The notes beneath the pieces were generated by a model. That model ran no database searches and was not told the DNA's origin. It saw only the letters and a program-made list of their open reading frames with translations. DNA of 12,448 nt. Origin: UBA3871 sp041797745 (GTDB taxonomy: Bacteria; Bacillota; Clostridia; Peptostreptococcales; Anaerovoracaceae). The translations under genes were made by a program, and so were the position numbers. The DNA lies in NCBI GenBank assembly GCA_041797745.1, contig JBHBZU010000034.1, positions 1-12,448 on the forward strand. Direction: 5' to 3'. Positions 4,724-10,684 of the stretch are shown here, one piece after another (position 1 is the first letter of the stretch; each line of letters begins with the position of its first letter).

Positions 4724-6334
4724 ATGGACGGAAACGATTTAGGAATGATAGCAAGGGTATTTATGTTCCTGCTAAAAGGCTTAAAATATGTACTTAAACT
4801 GGTATGGTTTACTGGTCTGTGGTGGTTTTGTGTTCCACTTGTTGTAGGGATTGGATATGAGGAAATAACAGGAACGTTCATACAAAATAATCAGATTATG
4901 GACGGTATTTTCACTATTTTGTGGTATGCTTGTTATGTTTTATGCCCATTAAATTTTCTTCAAAATATCATTCGTATGGTAAAAAAAGACCGCAAATTCA
5001 GCTTTTTAGAGCTTCTTTTGCATAATAGACAGAAGAAAGGTTTTGAAGCGAAGCTGGGCGGTGATACGGTAGCACTGAAAACAGCAAAAGACCTTTCGGG
5101 TGTTGTGTTCGGCAAGAGTAATGGAAAATATGCGACCATGCCCGAAAGCACAGACGGACATATTTTGATTGTTGGTGGAGCTGGTAGCGGAAAAACAGCC
5201 GCTGTTGCAATCCCTACGTTGATGAGCTGGAGAGAAAGAGTTTTTGCAATCGACATTAAGGGCGAGTTGTACGAAAAAACGAAGAAAGCAAGGGGAGAAG
5301 CTACAATAAAGGTATTTAATCCGACAGACAGAAACGCCTACGGATATGACCCATTCTATATGCTGAAAACGGCTGATGATATATCCAGTGCCGCCCGACA
5401 GCTTGCAATGTCCATTATTCCGTTGCCAGCAGATGTAAAAGACCCGTTTTGGATAAGGAACGCACAAAATATGCTCACTGGTTTTCTGATTTATTTGCAA
5501 TGGCTGGGAGAAAGTTTTTCCAGCAGTATGCAAATTATAAAGGGTACTCCGACAAAGGAACTGATAGAGCAGATCGTAGCAGACACCAACGATAAGGCAA
5601 AAATGGAAATCATGCAGTTTAGCGGCATGGACGATAAGACACTTTCGGGAGTTTTTGCGGAGCTTTCAAACCATATCACGGTATTTGCAACGAGTGACGA
5701 TTTACAACGGGCATTGTCGGGAGAAGGACGCAGTATCACGCCAGCAGACATTGAGGGTGGATATGACATTTTCTGCTGTATTCCAGAGCATAAGCTGGAA
5801 GAATGGAAAGACCTTTTAGGTATGATGTGTAATCAGTTCTTAAAATCCTTTGAGCGCAGGGGAGAGGGCAATAAGACACCTATTCTGTTTCTGATAGACG
5901 AGTTCCCAAGACTGGGAAAAATAGAAGCCATCAGTAATGGACTGGCAACTTTGCGAAGCAAGAAAATACATATTGCGCTTATCGTTCAGAGCAAGAGCCA
6001 GCTTAACGCAATCTATGGAAAAGATGTTGCGGAAGTCATAGCTGACAACTGTTCATATAAGGCAATACTGAAAGCCAGCGAACCCGAAACGCAGGAATGG
6101 TGTTCTAAGCTGGTCGGCACTTATGATAAGAAAAAGATTTCCAGCAATTACAACGCCGATATACTGGGTGTTGGAAAGGGACAGGGGACAAGCTCCAGCA
6201 CAGAGGAAAAGCGTATTATCAAACCCGAAGAATTTGCCTATTTGAAAGATGTTGTGTGCGTGTTCCCGAATGGTTATAAGAGGTTGCAGAAAGCAAACTA
6301 TTATGAAGATAAGACATTCACGGATAGAATGTAG
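4724..6334 (+). CDS. virD4: VirD4/TraG-type coupling protein (T4CP)
   Basis: A 536-aa DNA-translocating ATPase that links the relaxase-DNA complex to a type IV secretion channel at the inner membrane. Two N-terminal membrane segments lie around residues 21-45 and 60-80. Walker A is GGAGSGKT at 151-158. Walker B is ILFLIDEF at 387-394, followed by PRLGKIEAISNGLATLRSK and then VQSKSQL, all typical of VirD4/TraG proteins. Length is near the short end of the family; there is no large C-terminal extension. AGGAGG (4714-4719) overlaps the preceding stop and lies just before ATG 4724. No VirB4, VirB6, VirB1-like hydrolase or other channel gene exists in the circle, so this plasmid carries its own coupling protein but must borrow a channel. 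Confidence 0.96.
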   Translation: MDGNDLGMIARVFMFLLKGLKYVLKLVWFTGLWWFCVPLVVGIGYEEITGTFIQNNQIMDGIFTILWYACYVLCPLNFLQNIIRMVKKDRKFSFLELLLHNRQKKGFEAKLGGDTVALKTAKDLSGVVFGKSNGKYATMPESTDGHILIVGGAGSGKTAAVAIPTLMSWRERVFAIDIKGELYEKTKKARGEATIKVFNPTDRNAYGYDPFYMLKTADDISSAARQLAMSIIPLPADVKDPFWIRNAQNMLTGFLIYLQWLGESFSSSMQIIKGTPTKELIEQIVADTNDKAKMEIMQFSGMDDKTLSGVFAELSNHITVFATSDDLQRALSGEGRSITPADIEGGYDIFCCIPEHKLEEWKDLLGMMCNQFLKSFERRGEGNKTPILFLIDEFPRLGKIEAISNGLATLRSKKIHIALIVQSKSQLNAIYGKDVAEVIADNCSYKAILKASEPETQEWCSKLVGTYDKKKISSNYNADILGVGKGQGTSSSTEEKRIIKPEEFAYLKDVVCVFPNGYKRLQKANYYEDKTFTDRM

Positions 6335-6347
6335 GAAAGGAGAAACT

Positions 6348-6551
6348 ATGAACGAAAACAACGCAAATTTATGTGAAATGGAACAGGAAATTTTTCAAAT
6401 AAAAGATAAGTATAAACCTTATTTTGAATTAGAAAAAGAGAACAGAAGATTAAAGATAGAACGCTTAGAAATGTTGCATACCGCAGAGAAATTTTTGTTT
6501 GCTCTTATCGCAGCTCTCTTAGTAGATTTACTTAACAAAATGATATTTTAA
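6348..6551 (+). CDS. Small tail-anchored coiled-coil protein
   Basis: A 67-aa protein. Residues 8-43 are a charged amphipathic helix (EMEQEIFQIKDKYKPYFELE, then ENRRLKIERLEML). Residues 48-67 are a hydrophobic C-terminal segment (KFLFALIAALLVDLLNKMIF), so it is probably a tail-anchored membrane protein facing the cytoplasm. AAAGGAG (6336-6342) lies 5 nt before ATG 6348. It follows the coupling-protein stop by 13 bp and is closed by the terminator at 6565-6601, so it is the last gene of that operon. A small assembly partner of the coupling protein is a reasonable guess; no family is recognised. Confidence 0.72.
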   Translation: MNENNANLCEMEQEIFQIKDKYKPYFELEKENRRLKIERLEMLHTAEKFLFALIAALLVDLLNKMIF

Positions 6552-6564
6552 GATTAGGAAATAC

Positions 6565-6601
6565 AAAAAGGAACGCCATACTCTGTAAGGCGTTCCTTTT
6601 T
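6565..6601. terminator. Bidirectional intrinsic terminator
   Basis: AAAAAGGAACGCC (6565-6577) pairs perfectly with GGCGTTCCTTTTT (6589-6601) around an 11-nt loop. It has T-tracts on both strands and serves the plus-strand coupling-protein operon and the convergent minus-strand operon, whose last stop overlaps it at 6600-6602. Confidence 0.9.
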
Positions 6602-7085
6602 ACTCATTGGCGTAGATATAAAGTGCCGTCTGCAAGCGTGTTAGTGCAATGAAAATGACAATATATCCGACAACATATATGGTTTTTGTAGTATGAAAAA
6701 TGGCTTGCCAGCTATCCGCAGAAATTAACTTGTAAATCTGCCAAACAAGGAAAAGAATAGGGATAACTGCAAGAGTATAGATTGTTAGAAACAGAGGAAA
6801 TATTTTTGTGAGTACGGTTGCAAAAAATAGTAGAATTTTCGGTTTTTCTCTTGACGCTTTGCTTAATATCCGTTCTTCTTTTTTCCTTTGCCGCTTTTCT
6901 CTCTTTGTTTCGGGATATTGAACAGGCTTACCAAATTTTGAATAGTCAATTTTAATCTGACAATCATCAAGTTCCTGCATGAATTTTTTATATTCATCAG
7001 GTTTCATAGTCCTGCGTAATATATCCTGCTTTTCAGCAAGAGTTCTTTTCAATTCTTCCGATGATAAATCTTTGTAATTACTCAT
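6600..7085 (-). CDS. Hypothetical membrane protein, basic N-terminus and two to three membrane segments
   Basis: A 161-aa protein, second gene of the minus-strand mobilisation operon. Residues 1-82 are cytoplasmic-looking, charged and partly coiled coil, with a strongly basic block KREKRQRKKEERILSK at 61-76 next to the membrane. Hydrophobic segments follow at about 83-104, 105-121 and 135-152. The start is ATG 7085, overlapping the upstream stop by 8 nt with AAGGGA 7 nt before it; the ATG six bases upstream touches that ribosome site and is less likely. Its place beside the accessory and relaxase genes suggests membrane docking of the relaxosome, as for the membrane-associated MobB of IncQ plasmids, but there is no sequence match I can claim. 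Confidence 0.68.
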   Translation of the reverse strand: MSNYKDLSSEELKRTLAEKQDILRRTMKPDEYKKFMQELDDCQIKIDYSKFGKPVQYPETKREKRQRKKEERILSKASREKPKILLFFATVLTKIFPLFLTIYTLAVIPILFLVWQIYKLISADSWQAIFHTTKTIYVVGYIVIFIALTRLQTALYIYANE

Positions 7086-7344
7086 TGGCATTTCCCTTAA
7101 TAATAGTTTTTACTGTGTCAATCGTAACCAGCTTTTGAAGCAGTTTTTCAAAGTCGGCAGGTTCGACTTTTTCACAACGAAGATATTTTTCTGCAAGTGC
7201 GCCGTTCTCGATAAGGCGGCGTGTTCTTTGCGCTCTTTCAAGTTTGCTCTGCTTTGCTTGAATGGCTTTCTTTTGAGCCTTTAATTGTTCCATTTTCTTT
7301 TCAAGTTCTTCTAATTTTTGTTCGGGTGTTTTTCGTTCAGCCAT
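7078..7344 (-). CDS. DUF3847/TraD-like mobilisation accessory protein (MobC analogue)
   Basis: An 88-aa basic helical protein. A coiled-coil N-terminus (TPEQKLEELEKKMEQLKAQK to about residue 38) leads into RAQRTRRLIENGALAEKYL, the conserved arginine-rich helix-turn pattern of the DUF3847/TraD-type proteins that accompany MobA/MobL relaxases. The C-terminal half (EPADFEKLLQKLVTIDTVK) is a short helical bundle. Such proteins are thought to bind near oriT and help the relaxase open DNA. The gene is divergent from the relaxase with the oriT region between, as mobC is from mobA in IncQ plasmids. AAAGGCGG precedes ATG 7344. Family level good, exact family name less certain. Confidence 0.78.
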   Translation of the reverse strand: MAERKTPEQKLEELEKKMEQLKAQKKAIQAKQSKLERAQRTRRLIENGALAEKYLRCEKVEPADFEKLLQKLVTIDTVKTIIKGNANE

Positions 7345-7378
7345 AGTATAACCGCCTTTCTGTTTTCTTTTTTATTGC

Positions 7379-7416
7379 TATAATCGGATTATACCATAAT
7401 GCGACAGAATAGGCAA
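7379..7416 (-). promoter_or_regulatory. Promoter of the minus-strand mobilisation operon with operator palindrome
   Basis: On the minus strand, -35 TTGCCT (7411-7416), 17-bp spacer and -10 TATAAT (7388-7393). A perfect 15-bp palindrome TATAATCGGATTATA (7379-7393) covers the -10 and start-point side, a typical repressor position. Confidence 0.7.
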
Positions 7417-7625
7417 TATGAAAGCGCATGACAGGCACACCGCCATTAAACGGTGTGCGGCGCTCCTTATTTCAGAAATACAAATGTGCTAATAGCACAT
7501 TTACATTTCTTTCATGCGGAACGCATGATATAGCCGCCGCATATAGATTATCGCTATCATGAAGCTATTGCAGAAATGATAGTTTGCGTTTATAATTTAA
7601 GCGAGCGAAGCGGCGGCAATATCAC

Positions 7626-7666
7626 GAAGTGCGCACTTATATACCAACTTATGTTGGTATGTGCGC
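7626..7666 (-). other. oriT: Predicted oriT core and nick site (IncQ/pSK41-like)
   Basis: Read on the minus strand, the inverted repeat ATACCAAC-ATAA-GTTGGTAT is followed by ATAAGTGCGCACTTCG. The MOBQ oriTs of R1162/RSF1010 and pSK41 show the same order: an inverted repeat followed by TAAGTGCG|C. By analogy the nick would fall on the minus strand between 7632 and 7631. An outer pair GCGCAC (7631-7636)/GTGCGC (7661-7666) extends the dyad across a 4-nt bulge. Transfer of the nicked strand would then run toward lower coordinates, with the relaxase gene entering last. Confidence 0.72.
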
Positions 7667-7705
7667 TCTCCGAGGGGTCTTGCAGACGGCTACCGCAGAA
7701 ACAGA

Positions 7706-7773
7706 AAAATGCTATTCGCATTTTATGTTTCATGCGGCAAGCACATCAACAATATTTGCTATTCGCAAATATT
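7706..7773. repeat. Twin hairpins sharing the loop motif TGCTATTCGCA
   Basis: TGCTATTCGCA occurs at 7710-7720 and 7757-7767, each time at the tip of a different AT-rich stem (AAAATG/CATTTT and AATATTTGC/GCAAATATT). The loop is conserved while the stems differ. A role as relaxosome protein site or leader RNA structure is possible. Confidence 0.7.
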
Positions 7774-7788
7774 TGTTTCTGTACTTGT

Positions 7789-7815
7789 TGGATTTCCTCA
7801 CCGTGAGGAAATCCA
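7789..7815. repeat. Dispersed palindrome, site 5
   Basis: Perfect dyad with 13-bp arms (7789-7801 and 7803-7815) around C7802, core CCTCACCGTGAGG extended by ATCC/GGAT-type arms. It occupies the spacer of a possible weak promoter with -35 TTTCCT (7793-7798) and -10 TATAAA (7816-7821), about 45 bp before the relaxase start. It could therefore be an operator or leader hairpin of mobL. Confidence 0.9.
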
Positions 7816-7858
7816 TATAAAAGCGTAGAACGAAAAAAGACAAAGGGGGCGTTAAGCT

Positions 7859-9718
7859 ATAGCTATATATCATTGCACTTGTAAAATTATAAGCAGAGGA
7901 CAAGGGCGGTCTGCCGTTGGTGCGGCGGCATATAGAAGCGGGGAAAAATTGTATAATGAGTATGACGGAATAGAACACGATTATATGAAAAAAGGCAGCG
8001 TTGTATATAGTGAAATTATGCTTTGTGAAAATGCACCAAAAGAATATCAAGATAGGCAAACATTATGGAACGCAGTAGAACAAATAGAGAAAAGCAGTAA
8101 AGCGCAGTTAGCGAGAGAGTATGAAGTAGCCTTGCCCGTGGAATTATCACGGGAAGAACAGATAAAACTTGTCCGTGATTTTGCAAAAGAGAATTTTGTA
8201 GATAATGGAATGTGTGTTGATTTTTCCATTCACGATAAAGAGGACGGAAACCCACACGCTCATATCATGCTTACCACAAGACCGATTGAACAAGACAATT
8301 CGTGGGGAGTGAAGCAAAAAAAAGAATATATTTTAGATAAAAACGGTCAAAAGCAGTATGATAAAAAGAAACAGACATATAAATGCAAAACAGTCAAAAC
8401 AACGAATTGGGATAGTAAGGAATTTTTACAGCGTTCCCGTGAAAGCTGGGCTGAAAAAGTAAACCAAGAACTTGAAAAAAAAAGTCTGCCACAGAGGATA
8501 GACCACAGAAGTCTAAAGGAACAGGGAGTTGACAGAGTACCAACAATTCATGAGGGCGGAGCGAGAAAATTAGAGAAGCGAGGAATTAAAACTGACCGTG
8601 GGAAGATAAACAGAGAAATCAAAACAGCAAATGGACAGATGCAAACAATAGATATTCTGACTAAGCAGACACAAAAAGAAATTATAAATATCAGAGAAGA
8701 TATTGAATGGAATAAACAGCATGAACATATTGCAAAAATTGAACGAATGTTACCAAAAGCCACAGAAGAAAATAAAAATGTGCTTTTGAGATTGCAAACT
8801 GAAATGCTCAAAACCTATAACATAGCGAAGCGTTTAGAGCCAACCACAGCCAGTGCAGAAAGAACAATAGAATGTGATGGGCGTAAAGTTCCATATTTTG
8901 ATTATCATAAAGACAAGTTAATAGGAGATATTTCATTCATACGGGATAAAATAGAGAGCAGTCTTGAAGCAATAAGAGAAAGGGCAAAAACAGCAGAACC
9001 ACAGAGCGGTTTTGTCGTAAGGCGTGAAAGTATAATGCGGCAGGAGCAGCCAAAGCAGGACGCACAGAAAATTGATACTGCCTATGCAGAAGAAATGGCA
9101 AGAAAACTTTCAGCGTTGCGCAGTGAATTTGTAAAAGCCATGGTACAGAGTGCAGAGCGTACCAGCTATCAGCCGAACCCGATCTATGAAAGACAGGCAA
9201 ACGAAATAGAGAGTATTTCAAAGACCATATCGGAACAGAGCCGAACTATAAAGAGCTTGCAGGAAGAAAGGGACAAGTTGGGTATCTTCAAAGGCAGGGA
9301 GAAAAAAGAACTGCAAAACAAAATTGATAATTTTGAGAGATTGCGCAGGAGTAATCTTGACAAGCTGGGTGCGCTTGGTGTGTCCGAACCGTCCAAGGCA
9401 GATGAAGCGGTAAAAGAAAAAAGAAGCATGGCGGCACAGGAGCAGAACAGGGCAAAGGCGGCTATGCAGAACAGAGGGGCAAAGGAGAGAGCCGAAGAAG
9501 TAAAAGCGGCATTTCTCGAAGCGGCGAAGCAGATACCGGCAGACCAACGACAGGAAATACTTGACCGTATGGGACAGCAGAAAGAAATTCCAACCATGGG
9601 ACGATTGCAGTATTACCAAGCCGAAGCCGAAGCACGCCGCCAGCTTGACACTGCATTGAAGCAAGAAGCACAGACGAGGGAACGGAACAGGACACATGAC
9701 CGTGACAGAGGTATATAA
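7859..9718 (+). CDS. mobL: MobA/MobL-family relaxase, apparent ATA start
   Basis: A 619-aa conjugative relaxase that nicks oriT and stays covalently bound to the 5' end. Read from the ATA at 7859, the protein begins (M)AIYHCTCKIISRGQGR. It carries Tyr25 in SAVGAAAYRSGEK, the same number as the catalytic Tyr25 of R1162 MobA, whose protein also starts MAIYH. The metal-binding motif HDKEDGNPHAHIM is at 125-137, and RIDHRSLKEQG with RGIKTDRG follows as in MobA. From about residue 380 it is charged and coiled coil; no primase domain is present. An in-frame TAA at 7853 excludes an earlier start. No ATG, GTG or TTG occurs before the TTG at 7949, which would delete Tyr25. GGGGG at 7845-7849 lies 9 nt before the ATA. 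Either translation starts at ATA or the gene is crippled. Confidence 0.93.
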   Translation: MAIYHCTCKIISRGQGRSAVGAAAYRSGEKLYNEYDGIEHDYMKKGSVVYSEIMLCENAPKEYQDRQTLWNAVEQIEKSSKAQLAREYEVALPVELSREEQIKLVRDFAKENFVDNGMCVDFSIHDKEDGNPHAHIMLTTRPIEQDNSWGVKQKKEYILDKNGQKQYDKKKQTYKCKTVKTTNWDSKEFLQRSRESWAEKVNQELEKKSLPQRIDHRSLKEQGVDRVPTIHEGGARKLEKRGIKTDRGKINREIKTANGQMQTIDILTKQTQKEIINIREDIEWNKQHEHIAKIERMLPKATEENKNVLLRLQTEMLKTYNIAKRLEPTTASAERTIECDGRKVPYFDYHKDKLIGDISFIRDKIESSLEAIRERAKTAEPQSGFVVRRESIMRQEQPKQDAQKIDTAYAEEMARKLSALRSEFVKAMVQSAERTSYQPNPIYERQANEIESISKTISEQSRTIKSLQEERDKLGIFKGREKKELQNKIDNFERLRRSNLDKLGALGVSEPSKADEAVKEKRSMAAQEQNRAKAAMQNRGAKERAEEVKAAFLEAAKQIPADQRQEILDRMGQQKEIPTMGRLQYYQAEAEARRQLDTALKQEAQTRERNRTHDRDRGI

Positions 9719-9726
9719 CACGGTAT

Positions 9727-10058
9727 TTGCCCCATAGAGCCGTTTGGTGGTTTTCATGGTGTATTTCCTTAATGGGGGAAATAAGACTGCTCTAATAAGC
9801 CGTGACGCTCTCACAGGGGCAGTATAGAAAAGTAATCAAGGGGAAGTTACTCAAAGAGTGAGCAACTTCCCCTTTTCTTATTATGCGGCGTTCCATTTCG
9901 TCAAGGGCAAGGCAAGCGGCAGGAGCCGCCCTTGACTGCATTTCTCACCCATCAGCGGCGAGATACCCGTTAAAAGCCGTGTAAGCCACATAGACGAATG
10001 ATTTATTAGAATATGGGAAAAACTACGCACAGAGCGAAAAAACGGCTCTATGGGGCAA
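9727..10058. repeat. Non-coding block bounded by a 19-bp perfect inverted repeat
   Basis: TTGCCCCATAGAGCCGTTT (9727-9745) recurs inverted at 10040-10058. The 294 bp between contain no convincing gene but several hairpins: TATTTCC/GGAAATA (9762-9768/9777-9783), the relaxase terminator (9840-9879), and GTCAAGGGC/GCCCTTGAC (9900-9908/9928-9936) with inner GCGGC/GCCGC. It is more GC-rich than the neighbouring iteron region. It could be a single-strand or lagging-strand initiation site, a non-coding RNA, or the remnant of a non-autonomous element. I cannot decide from sequence alone. Confidence 0.7.
9840..9879 (+). terminator. Intrinsic terminator downstream of mobL
   Basis: GGGGAAGTTACTC (9840-9852) pairs with GAGCAACTTCCCC (9860-9872) with one A/C mismatch and a 7-nt loop. 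It is followed by TTTTCTT. Confidence 0.88.
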
Positions 10059-10092
10059 TACACATGACTGGAGGTAAAGGTGGAATTACTTC

Positions 10093-10319
10093 ATTGATAA
10101 TCTAAGTCCCCAAAGACTTCAAAAAAAGGTGGAAAAACCTATTGATAATCTAAGTCCCCTAAGACTTCAAAAAGGTAAAAAAAATATATTGATAATCTAA
10201 GTCCCCTAAGACTTCAAAAAGGTAAAAAAAATATATTGATAATCTAAGTCCCCTTGACATGGGGTGATTGTCAGGGTACACTGAAAAGGTAAAAAAATAT
10301 ATTGATAATCTAAATCCCC
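10093..10319 (+). repeat. Iteron array, five copies (candidate origin of vegetative replication)
   Basis: ATTGATAATCTAAGTCCCC starts at 10093, 10141, 10188, 10235 and 10301 (the last reads AAATCCCC). Start-to-start distances are 48, 47, 47 and 66 bp. In the first three units the motif continues into a short dyad AAGTC/GACTT, then an A-rich tract. Near-identical units about 47 bp apart upstream of rep are best read as binding sites for the Rep protein at the origin. The longer last interval holds a promoter. Confidence 0.85.
10254..10282 (+). promoter_or_regulatory. Promoter within the iteron array
   Basis: -35 TTGACA (10254-10259), 17-bp spacer, -10 TACACT (10277-10282), placed between iterons 4 and 5. 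A small dyad TGACA/TGTCA spans the spacer. Transcription would run through iteron 5 into the 74-aa gene, so Rep binding at the iterons could repress it. Confidence 0.65.
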
Positions 10320-10373
10320 TTACATAGGGTGTGGGGCTATTATATATTATTCAGCAGAGAGGAGTTTTTATAC

Positions 10374-10598
10374 ATGAGGATTGAGGGTTTTGATGTTACT
10401 TATTTATCTTCCTATGATGGGTTGCCTGTAAAAAATCATTTGCCTGTGGAGTTGAGGGAACGGTTCAAGACAGAGAACCAATGGTTGGAAAGTGGTTATG
10501 TGCTGGTGGCTGGTGCAGTTGGTTTGGAAATGCACCCTACGGCTGTAAGTAGGACTTTATGTACTTATTATCTTGATACGCAGGTAGAAGAACGGTAA
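10374..10598 (+). CDS. Small hypothetical protein between iterons and rep
   Basis: A 74-aa protein that I do not recognise. It starts MRIEGFDVTYLSSYDGLPV at ATG 10374, chosen because AGAGGAG lies about 9 nt upstream; the in-frame GTG at 10329 would lie ahead of that site. The sequence alternates short strands and helices: ELRERFKTENQWLESGYVLV, then a Gly/Ala stretch AGAVGLEMHPTA and a Tyr-rich helix. There is no signal or membrane segment and no clear DNA-binding motif. Its position between the iteron array and the rep promoter, with its own iteron-flanked promoter, suggests a copy-number or replication accessory role (inference from place only). Confidence 0.72.
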   Translation: MRIEGFDVTYLSSYDGLPVKNHLPVELRERFKTENQWLESGYVLVAGAVGLEMHPTAVSRTLCTYYLDTQVEER

Positions 10599-10606
10599 AA
10601 AGGAAC

Positions 10607-10644
10607 TTGCATTTTTCTTATTTATGTTATATAATATAAATAAG
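10607..10644 (+). promoter_or_regulatory. rep promoter with dyad over the -10
   Basis: -35 TTGCAT (10607-10612), 17 bp, -10 TATAAT (10630-10635). An inverted repeat CTTATTTAT (10617-10625)/ATAAATAAG (10636-10644) encloses the -10 and could be an operator for autoregulation. Confidence 0.7.
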
Positions 10645-10684
10645 GTATATAATATATATCATGTAAATAAGGAAGTGTTGTACT

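Larger units (their letters stand above)
7345..7858. other. oriT: Non-coding oriT region between divergent mobilisation operons
   Basis: About 510 bp without a credible gene, packed with inverted repeats: GCACACCG/CGGTGTGC (7435-7442/7451-7458); AAATGTGCT/AGCACATTT (7482-7490/7494-7502, imperfectly extended to 16 bp); CATGCG/CGCATG (7513-7527); CTATCAT/ATGATAG (7554-7560/7576-7582); ATACCAAC/GTTGGTAT (7641-7648/7653-7660); AAAATG/CATTTT (7706-7711/7719-7724); and AATATTTGC/GCAAATATT (7751-7759/7765-7773). Density of dyads between mobC-like and mobA-like genes is what is expected of an origin of transfer. The best nick site is described separately. Confidence 0.8.

Noticed and set aside
4081..4881. 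Long minus-strand open frame (266 codons) with hydrophobic, Pro/Leu-rich translation
   Set aside because: It is the complement of the Gln/Arg-rich coiled-coil gene, where low-complexity codons avoid stops on the other strand. It has no ribosome site and spans the start of the coupling-protein gene.
7576..7820. Two short overlapping plus-strand open frames in the oriT region
   Set aside because: They are composed of hairpin sequence, have no ribosome sites and overlap the predicted nick region.
9727..10058. Insertion sequence with terminal inverted repeats
   Set aside because: No transposase fits in 294 bp and I see no target-site duplication beside the arms. A non-autonomous element cannot be excluded, so it is kept as a finding rather than called.
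9881..10063. Minus-strand 60-codon open frame in the non-coding block
   Set aside because: It overlaps the 19-bp inverted repeat arm and a large hairpin and has no ribosome site or recognisable domain. Translation is possible but not supported.
10093..10319. Possible CRISPR array (regularly spaced repeats)
   Set aside because: The intervals between the 19-bp motifs are nearly identical A-rich sequences rather than unique spacers, no cas genes are present, and the array lies directly before rep. Iterons explain it better.
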